A DNA stretch of 24,448 nt from Bacillota bacterium (GCA_023391695.1 JAEWAK010000016.1:1-24448); one strand, 5' to 3'. Positions 1 through 8,560 are shown, numbered from the stretch's first letter. The notes: generated by a model from the sequence alone, not told the origin. A program made the numbers and translations.

Positions 1-202
1 CCCTGCCTTCATAGGTTATAGTTCCGGAATCCTTCTTGTATATACCGGTCAGTACTTTCATCAGCGTTGACTTACCGGCTCCGTTTTCCCCCATAAGTGC
101 GTGGACTTCTCCTTTTTTTATCTCAAAGTCCACATGGTCCAACGCATGCACGCCCGGGAAAGATTTATCGATCCCTTTCATTGTCAAAATCACACCGCTC
201 AC
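1..202 (-). CDS. Sugar ABC transporter ATP-binding protein, N-terminal part (runs off window)
   Basis: This is the first 67 codons of an ATPase of the ribose/xylose/galactose (RbsA/XylG/MglA) class, which energises sugar import at the inner face of the membrane. The visible protein has the typical opening with a KSFPGV..AL motif and a complete Walker A, GENGAGKST, at about residues 39-47. The rest, including the second ATPase domain expected in this family, lies beyond the left edge. I place the start at GTG 202 because AAGGAAGG lies five bases upstream. An in-frame ATG at 238 would add 12 residues but has a poorer ribosome site. The gene is preceded by its own promoter-like sequence and by the terminator of the sensor operon to its right, so it probably begins a separate transporter operon under YesN control. 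The exact sugar cannot be told. Confidence 0.9.
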   Translation of the reverse strand, partial: MSGVILTMKGIDKSFPGVHALDHVDFEIKKGEVHALMGENGAGKSTLMKVLTGIYKKDSGTITYEGR

Positions 203-266
203 GTTTTCACCTTCCTTTTGGCCGATTCTTTCGGGCATTTTTACATCAATCCCTTTATATGTGAAT

Positions 267-295
267 ATTATAAAATTAAATTAAGAATAATTTAA
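267..295 (-). promoter_or_regulatory. Putative promoter of the sugar ABC operon
   Basis: On the minus strand a perfect TATAAT lies at 272-267, about 30 bases before the ATG at 238. The hexamer 17 bases further upstream, TTAAAT, matches TTGACA poorly. The surroundings up to about 330 are extremely AT-rich. A good -10 with a weak -35 is what one expects of a promoter that needs an activator, here plausibly the YesN-like regulator encoded at 3412-5031. No regulator site could be defined by eye. Confidence 0.5.
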
Positions 296-362
296 TAGAA
301 TATCTTTTTAAAAATAGTTAAAATTCTACTGGGTTTATTTCAGATCAGGGAGAAAAGTGACT

Positions 363-500
363 ACTGAAAATCAAAAAAGTATCCTGCTTGCGTAATACTC
401 CGCCTGGGGCGTGGTTGCGTCAATAACATAATTCCATTCCAAACCGCCGCAGTGCCATCCAAAGCGGAGCGTCTTTATCTCATGTTGAACTTTCCCTGCA
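363..500. other. Non-coding, GC-richer island between the ABC promoter and the terminator
   Basis: The 203-624 gap holds the ABC promoter (267-295), a terminator (507-563) and this stretch. Its base composition is clearly richer in G and C than its AT-rich flanks. It contains GCGG/CCGC-rich blocks such as ACCGCCGC and AAGCGGAG. On the minus strand it is open for about 45 codons between stops, without a convincing start codon. It may be a degraded coding remnant or a dispersed repeat. I cannot assign it. Confidence 0.35.
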
Positions 501-506
501 AGATAT

Positions 507-563
507 AAAAAAGAAGCTGTTCAAACCGGCCGATTGATTGCCGTTTCTAACAACTTCTTTTTT
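507..563 (-). terminator. Intrinsic terminator of the yesN-yesM-binding protein operon
   Basis: Fifteen-base arms at 507-521 and 549-563 are complementary except for one C/A mismatch. The loop contains a smaller GGCCG palindrome. Each arm has six A or T bases at its outer end, so the stem gives a U tract in either direction. It lies about 60 bases past the stop codon at 625 and separates the sensor operon from the ABC operon. Confidence 0.75.
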
Positions 564-624
564 ATTTTGTATTTATTTATAAAGCTGAATGGATTATCCT
601 TTTGTTTATTCCGCCTGATTCCTT

Positions 625-1611
625 TTAATCCCCCCAGAACGGGAATAATAATTTTTGGTTTTCTTCCGTATACATATTATCTTTTGTAATTAACTGCGAA
701 CCGGAATCCACATTTTCCTCATATTCTTTACCCCTCACCAGCTTAACTGCCTCTTCAATTCCAAGATACCCCATATTGAAAGATTTTTGGATAATAATTC
801 CCTGGAAAACGCCTTCTTCCAATAGTTCGATCTCTTCGATAGAGCTGTCAAAACCGATCACTTTGACTTTACCCGTAAGGCCAAGCTGCTTGATGGCCCT
901 GGCGGCACCGACCGAGGAATATTCATTTAAGCCTGCGATCATGTTAGTTTCCGGATAATCTTCCAGTAATTGTAAGGTCAACTGATAAGCTTTTCCGAAT
1001 TCGGAATCACAGAATACTACATCTACGATTCTGCTTTCATCCGCTCCTAACCCGGCCCTGAGTCCTTTCTCCCGTTCAATTGCCGTGGATGCTGTTTTTA
1101 CATGTCCCACGATTGCAATTTTAGTATCTTTCTTTATAAAAGTTTTCATAAATTCCCCCATTTTTATACCGGCCAGATAATTATCCGTGGCCACGAGGGC
1201 CTCCTGTACATTCTCGTTTACGGTGGAATCTATGAAAATAAGTTTTATTTTATTCTTAACAATTTCTTTCGCCATGGCAGTCGTTTCCGAATAAGCGGCA
1301 GGGGACAGGGCAATTGCATGGGGTTTCTGCCCTATTGCCCAGTCTATCAGTTCGTTCTGCCTTTCATAATCTTCTTCCGCATCCGGAGCCACAACCGTCA
1401 GCTCTACATTGAATTCCCTTGCAGCCATCTGGGCCCCTGCGATTAAAGCAGACCAGAATTCGTTGGTATCATCAATAATTTTGGGTATATAGATGATACG
1501 GACCGGTTCTTCTGTTCCAAGACTGTTTGTTACTATTTTATAAATGCCGGGAACCAGAATGCATAGTAATAATAAAGTGCTTATAATTATAATTTTATAC
1601 TTTTTCACCAT
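625..1611 (-). CDS. Membrane-anchored sugar-binding protein (XylFII-like sensory component)
   Basis: This 328-residue protein is a periplasmic-binding-protein fold of the ribose/xylose type (Peripla_BP_4). It has a first lobe from about residue 37 with the IPKIIDDTNEFWSALIAGA motif. The N-terminus is a basic stretch and one hydrophobic helix (about residues 7-27). The only cysteine there is not in a standard lipobox, so it is probably an uncleaved membrane anchor. Its gene overlaps the end of the kinase gene by 17 bases, which implies translational coupling. In clostridial XylFII-LytS-YesN systems such an anchored binding protein presents the bound sugar to the kinase; I infer the same here. 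ATG at 1611 and the next codon, GTG, are both possible starts, and AGGGGG lies closer to ideal spacing for the GTG. An alternative is that it is the importer's own binding protein, but its position behind a terminator from the ABC genes argues for sensing. The ligand is unknown. Confidence 0.85.
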   Translation of the reverse strand: MVKKYKIIIISTLLLLCILVPGIYKIVTNSLGTEEPVRIIYIPKIIDDTNEFWSALIAGAQMAAREFNVELTVVAPDAEEDYERQNELIDWAIGQKPHAIALSPAAYSETTAMAKEIVKNKIKLIFIDSTVNENVQEALVATDNYLAGIKMGEFMKTFIKKDTKIAIVGHVKTASTAIEREKGLRAGLGADESRIVDVVFCDSEFGKAYQLTLQLLEDYPETNMIAGLNEYSSVGAARAIKQLGLTGKVKVIGFDSSIEEIELLEEGVFQGIIIQKSFNMGYLGIEEAVKLVRGKEYEENVDSGSQLITKDNMYTEENQKLLFPFWGD

Positions 1612-3406
1612 GTTCCCCCTGTACTTCTCTTTTCGGAATTGTTATCGTGGCCGTCGTTCCTTCTTCCGGAGCGCTCTCATAGGAAATACCGTAATTTTTG
1701 CCATAATACAGCTGGAGTCTCATCTGTACATTATAAACACCGACCCCATTCGATTTATGGTTATGTTTGTGCTCATCGAATATATGGGCCAGAACCTCTT
1801 TTGACATACCTACACCGTTATCAATAATTTTAATTATAATATTATTACCAGCCGAATATCCGCGAATACGAAGGAGGCACATCTTATCCTTAAATTTTAT
1901 TCCATGGTAGATTGCATTTTCTACAATTGGCTGAAGAATAAGCTTTACAATCTCATACTGGTAGATATCCCTGTCCACGTCGATTTCATATTCCAGTTTA
2001 TCCTTATATCTCATCTTTTGTATCGTTAAATAACTGATTATATATGCAATTTCCTGCTCAATTGTCAGGACCTCATTCACATTGCTGATACTTTGGCGCA
2101 ATAGCTTTGCCAGGGATGCAGTCATAAGTACAACTTCCTTATTTTTATTGCCTTCTGCCATCCAGATAATGGAATCCAGTGTATTATAGAGAAAATGCGG
2201 ATTGATTTGGGATTGCAGTGCCCTTAATTCACTTTTTCTCTTTTGTTTCTGCTCATATATATTTTCTTCCATTAATTTTTGTATTTCCGCCGTCATAATA
2301 TTAAAGGACTTGCTCAGGCTTCCGATTTCGTCTTCCGAGGTTACTTCAATATTGGCATTGTCAAAATGCCCCTGCTCAACTTCTTTCATGGAATCTTTCA
2401 GTTTCTTGATGGGCCGGGTGATTCTGGCGGAAACAAATGCGGAAACTATCATTGCTGCGGCAAGTAAAAGGAAAGCTACCAGAATGTACAAAAGCTGTGT
2501 CCGGGTCTTATTCTTCATCAGCTCGGATTCGTACACGACTCCGGCTATGGTCCATCCTGTTTTTTCGGAAGTCGAGATGGTATAGAGCTTGCTCTGGACT
2601 CCCTCATTGGTTACGAAATAATTCGTCTTGTTCTCCATTACCTGGTCTACCCGCTCGGTTGTCAGACCGCTGTAAAGCAGCTGCTGTTTAGGATGGTAAA
2701 TAATATTGCCCTCCCGGTCCAGAATAAAAACATAGCCCCTTTCGCCCAAACTGTTGTTTTCACACATATCACTGATTACTTTGTAATTCAGGTCAATGAA
2801 AAAAATACCTGATGCCTCATTGTTCTTTGTATTTTTTATACTTTTACTTAAGGTTATAACCCATTTATAATTGTTGCGGATCACATTCTGTACATGGGAG
2901 GAGGATAATGCGGTTTTGTCCGGGTATAAAAAAGCATGGCGGTACCAATCCAGACTGAACAGGGAAACATATTCATTCAGCATATCCGTACCGTCATTAA
3001 TAATATATCTCCCGTTGCTTGAGATCACCGCAATATTGCATATGTCCTGCCTTGCTTCCATAATCGTATTAAACTGGTCTAAAACCTGGGACACCAAAAG
3101 CGACTTCTGGCCCTGGGAGAAATTATCTTCAAATAAATACTCTTTTACATTTTCATTATTTGTTACCAGGGATGATATATTTTCCATATAATTTATATAA
3201 GAATCAATATCCGCATTGACCTGTTTTATTAACTGTGTTGTATTATCTATGGAATTATCCAGCACGGTTTCTTCCGTATAATTTAATGATATCAGCAAAA
3301 AAATCAACAATGAAAAAACGATCAATGCGGAAAAGGAAAACAGTATGGTAAGCCGAATGCTTTTAAAATGATGTAATATTACATTCTTCTTACTTTCTTT
3401 TTTCAA
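1595..3406 (-). CDS. YesM/LytS-type sensor histidine kinase
   Basis: This 603-residue membrane kinase has transmembrane helices at about residues 18-40 and 304-326. The roughly 260-residue extracellular region between them is consistent with a dCache sensor. A HAMP linker follows (about 327-380, beginning ARITRPIKKL). The phosphorylation domain is of the His_kinase (YesM/LytS) type, with H404 in the motif QSQINPHFLYNTLDS. The ATPase domain has an N box (IVENAIYHG, around 497), a G1 box (DNGVGM, about 529-534) and a G2 box (GVGVYNV, 554-560). The start is TTG at 3406, supported by GAGGT eight bases upstream, and is five bases after the regulator's stop. It presumably phosphorylates the YesN-like partner in response to sugar, perhaps through the anchored binding protein encoded next. 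Confidence 0.93.
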   Translation of the reverse strand: MKKESKKNVILHHFKSIRLTILFSFSALIVFSLLIFLLISLNYTEETVLDNSIDNTTQLIKQVNADIDSYINYMENISSLVTNNENVKEYLFEDNFSQGQKSLLVSQVLDQFNTIMEARQDICNIAVISSNGRYIINDGTDMLNEYVSLFSLDWYRHAFLYPDKTALSSSHVQNVIRNNYKWVITLSKSIKNTKNNEASGIFFIDLNYKVISDMCENNSLGERGYVFILDREGNIIYHPKQQLLYSGLTTERVDQVMENKTNYFVTNEGVQSKLYTISTSEKTGWTIAGVVYESELMKNKTRTQLLYILVAFLLLAAAMIVSAFVSARITRPIKKLKDSMKEVEQGHFDNANIEVTSEDEIGSLSKSFNIMTAEIQKLMEENIYEQKQKRKSELRALQSQINPHFLYNTLDSIIWMAEGNKNKEVVLMTASLAKLLRQSISNVNEVLTIEQEIAYIISYLTIQKMRYKDKLEYEIDVDRDIYQYEIVKLILQPIVENAIYHGIKFKDKMCLLRIRGYSAGNNIIIKIIDNGVGMSKEVLAHIFDEHKHNHKSNGVGVYNVQMRLQLYYGKNYGISYESAPEEGTTATITIPKREVQGEHGEKV

Positions 3407-3411
3407 AATTA

Positions 3412-5031
3412 TTACCTCTTCTCCCTGGCATATTCGGACGGAGTCTTTCCTGTCATTTTCTTGAATGAAATACTAAAATAATGGGGATCACCAAAACCTA
3501 CCTTTTCAGCTATTTCATAGTTTTTTAAATCGGTGTTTTCCAATAATTCTTTTGCCTTCTGCATCCGGATACGGATGAGCACTTCCATAAAGGTTTCTCC
3601 GGTTATGTTTTTGAAAATAGTACTGAATCTGCTGGCGCTTATACTAAGATAAGAACAGACGGAATTCAGGTTTAACTGCGGATCGGCATAATTCTTTTCA
3701 ATAAAATCCATTGCCAGCAGAGCCTGTTTTTTACCGCCGATATTTTTTTGCATTTCTACTTCACCGGCTGCCTTATAACAGTAATCTTTAAGCAGTTCCA
3801 TTACTTTCCCCAGGGTTTTTGAATCAGCTATGTCTGTTAATAATTGATTCCGCAGTGTATTTAAAACACTTTCTTCCAGTTCAGAGATTTTTAAAGTATT
3901 ATATATGGCTAATATGATCTGCTGCAGATATAAATCACTTCTGGTCTTATCAGCCAGGGACCTTTTTATGGCCTCTTCTATTTTTCTTAAAAGGTCGTCA
4001 ATACTTTGTCTGTCATTTATTTTTATTGCCAGTACCAGGGAATCGATCTGCTCTTCCAAAGCTATGTCTTCCTTTGACTCCCGGTTCTTTATAATATCTT
4101 CCATATCAATGATACTGCTTTCCCAAAACAGGTATTGATATTTCATGGAATATTCCGCTTCTTCATAGGACTTATGGATATCCCTGGGATCTTTCACATT
4201 TCTGCCGATACCGATGGTTACCCCAAGTTTCATAAATTGCCTGATTTTACTGCTTATTTCCGTACAAATGCTTTTTATTTCCTGCCCGGAGGCTTTGGGT
4301 CTATTGGTTTTAAACAGAATAAAAACCCTGTTGTCATTACCGAGGCAGGAAAGTCCTGCCTGATATTGCTGCAGTATCTCATCACAGATATTGTAAACGG
4401 CAAAGGTCATTAAGGAACTATATTGTTTCATATGTTCCTCGCCCTTATCCACCTCAGAGTTAAGATCAATTTCCACGATCGCCACCCTGTAATCCGATGC
4501 ATCCAATATTATATTATTTTCCCGAAGGGCTTTCCTATTTTCTTCTTCCGTCTTACTTCCTTTGATTAAATCATCGATTGCTTTGGATTTAATCAGAAGT
4601 TTATTTTTGTTGTAAGTTTCATATAACATGATATATTTTTCTGTTTCATTTTTCTTCTTATCCATTTTATCTTTCAGATCGGTTAATACTTTCGATAATT
4701 CCAAGGCTGTTACCGGTTTCAGAAGATATTCCTCGACATTATACTTGATTGCTTTTTTCGCATATTCAAAATCATCAAAACCACTGAAAATAATGATATT
4801 TATATTCTTAAAATGCCTGAATACAAATTCACTCAATTCCATACCATCCACATATGGCATACAGATATCCGTCAGAACCACGTCAACTGAATTTTTCTCC
4901 AGAAATTCCATTGCTTCTTTTCCGTTCTGACAGTTTCCTGCGAGTTCGTACCCCAGTTCTTCCCATTTTATATTTTCACTGATCGCTTCACGTACAAGCA
5001 CTTCATCGTCAACCAACAATACCCGATACAT
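3412..5031 (-). CDS. YesN-type response regulator (receiver plus AraC DNA-binding domain)
   Basis: This 539-residue cytoplasmic transcription factor has an N-terminal receiver with acidic pocket D8/D9, phosphoacceptor D55 (VVLTDICMP) and a conserved lysine in LLKPV near residue 107. A long middle region follows. The C-terminal AraC-type double helix-turn-helix (about residues 435-536) includes SISASRFSTIFKNITGETFMEV and the family-typical IAEKVGFGDPHYFS. It is the first gene of the operon with the YesM kinase and the sugar-binding protein. GGGAG seven bases before the ATG supports the start. The likely target is the sugar ABC operon starting at 202 and perhaps the hexitol genes to the right; neither is shown directly. 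Confidence 0.93.
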   Translation of the reverse strand: MYRVLLVDDEVLVREAISENIKWEELGYELAGNCQNGKEAMEFLEKNSVDVVLTDICMPYVDGMELSEFVFRHFKNINIIIFSGFDDFEYAKKAIKYNVEEYLLKPVTALELSKVLTDLKDKMDKKKNETEKYIMLYETYNKNKLLIKSKAIDDLIKGSKTEEENRKALRENNIILDASDYRVAIVEIDLNSEVDKGEEHMKQYSSLMTFAVYNICDEILQQYQAGLSCLGNDNRVFILFKTNRPKASGQEIKSICTEISSKIRQFMKLGVTIGIGRNVKDPRDIHKSYEEAEYSMKYQYLFWESSIIDMEDIIKNRESKEDIALEEQIDSLVLAIKINDRQSIDDLLRKIEEAIKRSLADKTRSDLYLQQIILAIYNTLKISELEESVLNTLRNQLLTDIADSKTLGKVMELLKDYCYKAAGEVEMQKNIGGKKQALLAMDFIEKNYADPQLNLNSVCSYLSISASRFSTIFKNITGETFMEVLIRIRMQKAKELLENTDLKNYEIAEKVGFGDPHYFSISFKKMTGKTPSEYAREKR

Positions 5032-5056
5032 ATTTTCACTCCCATAATTTATTTAA

Positions 5057-5115
5057 TCACACTAGGGTACTATATTTTATTAATATAGTACCCTAATATA
5101 TTGTCTTTCACACTA
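5057..5115. repeat. Perfect 14-bp palindrome flanked by 8-bp direct repeats
   Basis: A perfect inverted repeat, TAGGGTACTATATT at 5063-5076 and its complement at 5082-5095, is separated by the five bases TTATT. It lies 32 bases before the yesN-like start. The 8-mer TCACACTA occurs at both 5057-5064 and 5108-5115, bracketing it. Neither strand has a U tract after the stem, so it is not a standard terminator. It could be an operator or autoregulatory site of the downstream operon, or the relic of a tiny mobile element with a target duplication. Confidence 0.6.
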
Positions 5116-5260
5116 ATGCCCATGCTTTCCCGGCATAAATTGCTGCTTTTGCTATTCTTCTAATGGCTCGCATGCCTTTCGCCAGACTGTTCAAACTAAT
5201 TTATCATTATTGCATATTATGCGTTTTTCGTAAGAACCGCTGTAACTGAACAGCCGTACG

Positions 5261-6274
5261 TTATTTTGTAATCGTTCCGTCTAAATCCCAGAGGTCTTCC
5301 CAGCCTTTTGCACCTTCCCATAAGAAAACCTGTCCTTTGATCAAACGGTTATTCTTATCGATGGTTTTCAGAACCGCCATTTCTTCCTCTGTTAACGGAT
5401 CTTCTACCGTACATTTTAAATTACTTACATATTCATTTTCACGAATGGAAAACGGTATCGGTATCTGTCCCCTTTGTACGGCCCATTTTAAGCAGATAAC
5501 CGCAGGGTGTACATTATGTGCTTTTGCAATTTCCACTAATTCAGGAACCTCGATATCTGCAATATCCTGTGCGGTCTTGTCACGGTCCGGTCTGGTAGGA
5601 GAACCAATCGGACAAAAACCGATTGGCTGGATTTCATGTTCTATACAGTAATCAAATAATTCCTGCTGCTGGAAGCACGGATGTAATTCCATTTCAATTG
5701 CCACGGGCTTGATCCTGCAAAGAGGAAGCACTGCCTCCAATTTGGGTATGGTCATATTAGACATGCCAATATATTTTACAAGGCCCATATCCACTAATCT
5801 TTCACATTGTTTCCAGGTCTGCATGAATCCCTCTGCGCTGAAGGGTTTTGAATCCGGATTACGGGAATCCCCGTCACAGCCCGGTGCATGATAATTAGGA
5901 AACGGCCAGTGTACAAAGAAGAGGTCAATACAATCCAAATGCAGGTCTTTTAAACTCTTGGCGCAGGATATCAATACATCTCCTTTACCATGCATATCAT
6001 TCCAAACCTTTGTTGTAATGAATAATTCTTCCCTTTTTACGGTACCCTTGTTAAATGCTGCCTGAAATACTTCTCCGATCAGGTCTTCATTTCCATAAAC
6101 TGCCGCACAGTCAAACAAACGGTAACCTGCCTCAATTGCACCTGCAACTGCCGCAGAAACCTGCTCCGGTGTGAAACGGTCAGAACCGAAAGTTCCCATT
6201 CCGATACCGGGTATATACTCACCTGTATATAATCTTCTTTGCGGCACTGATTTTGGATCAATAAATGCTGTCAT
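5261..6274 (-). CDS. Aldo/keto reductase
   Basis: This is a 337-residue NAD(P)H-dependent oxidoreductase of the aldo/keto reductase superfamily, cytosolic. The catalytic tetrad is visible: D55 and Y60 (LFDCAAVYGNE), K89 (ITTKVWN) and H122 (FFVHWP). Family motifs GMGTFG near the N-terminus and LVKYIGMSN in the middle are present. The usual C-terminal cofactor segment appears as IPIPFSIRENEYVSN, where many members have IP(K/R)S. AAAGGAG precedes the ATG. It lies 204 bases behind the PfkB-type kinase gene in the same direction, so it may belong to the hexitol regulon, where it could interconvert a polyol and its aldose or ketose. The substrate is not deducible from sequence. Confidence 0.92.
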   Translation of the reverse strand: MTAFIDPKSVPQRRLYTGEYIPGIGMGTFGSDRFTPEQVSAAVAGAIEAGYRLFDCAAVYGNEDLIGEVFQAAFNKGTVKREELFITTKVWNDMHGKGDVLISCAKSLKDLHLDCIDLFFVHWPFPNYHAPGCDGDSRNPDSKPFSAEGFMQTWKQCERLVDMGLVKYIGMSNMTIPKLEAVLPLCRIKPVAIEMELHPCFQQQELFDYCIEHEIQPIGFCPIGSPTRPDRDKTAQDIADIEVPELVEIAKAHNVHPAVICLKWAVQRGQIPIPFSIRENEYVSNLKCTVEDPLTEEEMAVLKTIDKNNRLIKGQVFLWEGAKGWEDLWDLDGTITK

Positions 6275-6426
6275 AATGTGTTCTCCTTTTCTTTTTTATA
6301 CTCTGAAATGTATAGTAAAATCAATCTGTTTGTTACATTTTTTGTTATTATTCCGCTTTACGGTTTCATAATAACCCTTTATGCACAGAAACTATGCTTT
6401 CGGCATAATTTCGCGTGTGTAAACTC

Positions 6427-6469
6427 GGGTTTTCTGTGGCTGGAACGGAGCGAAGTCATAGAAAACGCC
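6427..6469 (-). terminator. Imperfect hairpin after the PfkB-type kinase gene
   Basis: Ten bases past the stop codon, arms at 6427-6440 and 6455-6469 can form about 13 pairs including G-U pairs and one bulge (core TTTTCT/AGAAAA). No U tract follows on the minus strand, so termination would be weak. Read-through into the reductase gene is possible. I see no convincing promoter for the reductase gene. Confidence 0.3.
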
Positions 6470-6478
6470 TCGCGGTAT

Positions 6479-7423
6479 CTACGGCTGAACTGTAACCATT
6501 TTTTCCACCTTAATCCGGGGCAGCAGTTCCTCCATGTCTTTTGGCATGTAAAATCCGGTTTCCATACGCATTGCATTCGCTGCGGAAATCGCACTGGCTA
6601 ACTTTATGGTTTCTGCCATTGGCAGCCCCCTGGAGAAACCGACTGCAAATCCTGCAATCATGGAATCCCCGCAGCCGACCGTATTGACCGCGTCGATCTT
6701 CGGTACGAAAGCCTGGTACACGCCTTCTTCACAGGCAATCAGAGAACCCTCGGAACCACAGGATATTACCACTACCTCGATTCCGGATTTTTGAAGCTCT
6801 ATGGCTGCCTGCATGATATCTTCCCGGCTGTTTAAATCCCTTCCGGTCAGCATTCTGATTTCATCCATATTAGGCTTGATCATGGCAGGCTTTGCTTCAA
6901 GGGATTCCTCCAGTAATTTACCGCTGGTATCCAGGATAACTTTTTTTTGATGCTCCCTGGCAATCTTGATCATTTCCCTATATAAGGAACTATCCACACC
7001 TTTTGGCACGCTTCCGGAAATTGCAACAACCGAGCAGGAATCAATTAATGTAAGAAATTTTTTCAGCATTTCCTCTTCATTGATATCTGTCACAAATACC
7101 CCCGGCTCCAGGAATTCCGTCTGGGTATGATTGGTTTCGTCATAGATATTGATGCAGGACCTGCTTTCGCCGCTTATATGGACAAAGTCACTTTTTATAT
7201 TCAGTCCGTCCAGTGCTTCAATAATATAATTTCCCGCATGTCCGCCGGCAAATCCGGTTGCTGTTACTTCTTCACCTGCAATAGCTGCAACCCTGGACAC
7301 ATTAAGTCCTTTTCCACCGGCGGAATAAGTGCATTCTTTCACCCGGCATACCTGTCCGGGCTGCAAAGTCTCTACGACATATCTTTTATCGATCGCAGCA
7401 TTTAGGGTAACTGTTAAAATCAT
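6479..7423 (-). CDS. PfkB-family hexose-phosphate kinase (tagatose-6-phosphate / 1-phosphofructokinase group)
   Basis: This 314-residue ribokinase-fold enzyme would use ATP to phosphorylate a sugar phosphate, giving a ketose bisphosphate. The N-terminal start (MILTVTLNAAID) and the AGGKGLNVSR motif at 35-44 are typical of the LacC/FruK branch. The C-terminal PfkB signature is NTVGCGDSMIAGF, with catalytic base D253; the usual GAGD is GCGD here. The gene order beside GatD-like and GatY-like enzymes makes tagatose-6-phosphate the most likely substrate, the product being tagatose-1,6-bisphosphate for the aldolase at 11366. Fructose-1-phosphate kinase activity is the main alternative, since the two activities cannot be separated by eye. 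AGGAAAGG precedes the ATG. It follows the dehydrogenase gene after an 82-base gap that holds a hairpin. Confidence 0.88.
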   Translation of the reverse strand: MILTVTLNAAIDKRYVVETLQPGQVCRVKECTYSAGGKGLNVSRVAAIAGEEVTATGFAGGHAGNYIIEALDGLNIKSDFVHISGESRSCINIYDETNHTQTEFLEPGVFVTDINEEEMLKKFLTLIDSCSVVAISGSVPKGVDSSLYREMIKIAREHQKKVILDTSGKLLEESLEAKPAMIKPNMDEIRMLTGRDLNSREDIMQAAIELQKSGIEVVVISCGSEGSLIACEEGVYQAFVPKIDAVNTVGCGDSMIAGFAVGFSRGLPMAETIKLASAISAANAMRMETGFYMPKDMEELLPRIKVEKMVTVQP

Positions 7424-7457
7424 ATCTGCTTTCCTTTCCTGTTAGTATACTGGCATT

Positions 7458-7492
7458 TCAAAACTTATGGCAGGTGCTGTAATGAGTTTTGA
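7458..7492 (-). other. Intercistronic hairpin between GatD-like and PfkB-like genes
   Basis: The sequence folds into a 16-pair stem with one mismatch, two G-U pairs and a three-base GTG loop. The outer eight pairs (TCAAAACT with AGTTTTGA) are perfect. There is no U tract on the minus strand, so it is more likely an RNA processing or stability element than a terminator. Confidence 0.5.
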
Positions 7493-7505
7493 GCCTTGCC
7501 TTGTA

Positions 7506-8555
7506 TTAATCCTCATTTACCAGCAGGATCTTACCGTTTACGGTTCCCGGCACCTTAAATAACTGGAATGCTTCCTGTGCCTTACTCATAGGATATTTCT
7601 TATAAATTAAATCCTGGTCAAATTTTAACTGTCCGGTTGCATAATAATGTGCCGTCAGCTCCCATTCTTTTCCCGGGAACGGTGCACTGTAGGACATCCA
7701 GGAACCGGTTAATTTAAACTCCTTGCGGTTCATGTTTTCCCATAATTTCTGGGAAAACTCCAGTGTCACATGGGGAGTGCCGATAAAGCATACATGGGAT
7801 TTATTTGCCGCCAGTTCAAAGGACATATACATGGTTGGAGCTGCCCCTGCGGTTTCAAAAACATAGTCATAACCTTTCCCGTCCGTATATTCCATTGCCT
7901 TTTCCAGGAAGCCCTCTTCTGCCGTATTTACTGTTTCATCCGCACCCAGACGTTTGGCAAGGGCAAGTCTTTCGTTATTGATGTCAAATACTACCACCTT
8001 TTTAGAACCATAGATTTTTGCCCACTGCATGGTGAATAAACCGATTGTTCCCCCGCCTAATATGGCAACGGTCTTACCGCCCTGGTAATCGTTCTGCAGC
8101 AGTCCATGGAGGGCTACGGTAGAAGGTTCAAACATGGCTCCCTGTTCAAAGGAAATGCTTTTATCGAATACCACTGCATTTTTCTCCGGTATAACTACGT
8201 AATCCGCATTACTTCCCTGCTCCCTGGAACCGATAAAGCTATAATTCTTGCACAGGGAATAATTACCGGTCTGGCAGTCATCACAGGTCATGCAGGGGCG
8301 CAGGGGTGCACCGGAAACCCGGTCTCCGACCTTAACTTTTTTAACGCCTTCCCCAATTTCCACTACCTCTCCGGAAAATTCATGTCCTAATACAATCGGA
8401 TAAAAATGGACACCATTATGCAATACTCTTGGGATATCGGAACCGCAGATACCGGAAGCTTTTACTTTAACTTTAACCGTACCGGGTTCTGTTACCGGTT
8501 CTTCATAATCTAAATAACGGACATCTTCGTTTGCACAAACCACTGCTGCTTTCAT
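7506..8555 (-). CDS. gatD: Zinc-dependent polyol dehydrogenase, GatD-like (galactitol-1-phosphate 5-dehydrogenase)
   Basis: This is a 349-residue medium-chain dehydrogenase. The catalytic zinc ligands are C37 (GICGSD) and H58/E59 (LGHEFSG). The structural zinc site is C88, C91, C94 and C102. The NAD-binding Rossmann motif LGGGTIG lies near residue 166-172. The resemblance to enterobacterial GatD as I remember it is close, for example the segments GSDIPR.L.NG.H.YPI.LGHEFSG, YSFIGSR and the late LTGSWM.YS.P.PG.EWE. GatD oxidises galactitol-1-phosphate to tagatose-6-phosphate, which fits the neighbouring kinase and aldolase. The start is five bases past the FGGY kinase stop, and GGAGAGG lies within the end of that gene. 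A different polyol or polyol phosphate as substrate remains possible. Confidence 0.87.
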   Translation of the reverse strand: MKAAVVCANEDVRYLDYEEPVTEPGTVKVKVKASGICGSDIPRVLHNGVHFYPIVLGHEFSGEVVEIGEGVKKVKVGDRVSGAPLRPCMTCDDCQTGNYSLCKNYSFIGSREQGSNADYVVIPEKNAVVFDKSISFEQGAMFEPSTVALHGLLQNDYQGGKTVAILGGGTIGLFTMQWAKIYGSKKVVVFDINNERLALAKRLGADETVNTAEEGFLEKAMEYTDGKGYDYVFETAGAAPTMYMSFELAANKSHVCFIGTPHVTLEFSQKLWENMNRKEFKLTGSWMSYSAPFPGKEWELTAHYYATGQLKFDQDLIYKKYPMSKAQEAFQLFKVPGTVNGKILLVNED

Positions 8556-8560
8556 TTACC

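Noticed and set aside
6274..6330. Promoter TTGATT-18-TATAAA in front of the aldo/keto reductase gene
   Set aside because: The predicted start would fall on the ribosome site, leaving no usable leader. An alternative TACTAT box has no credible -35.
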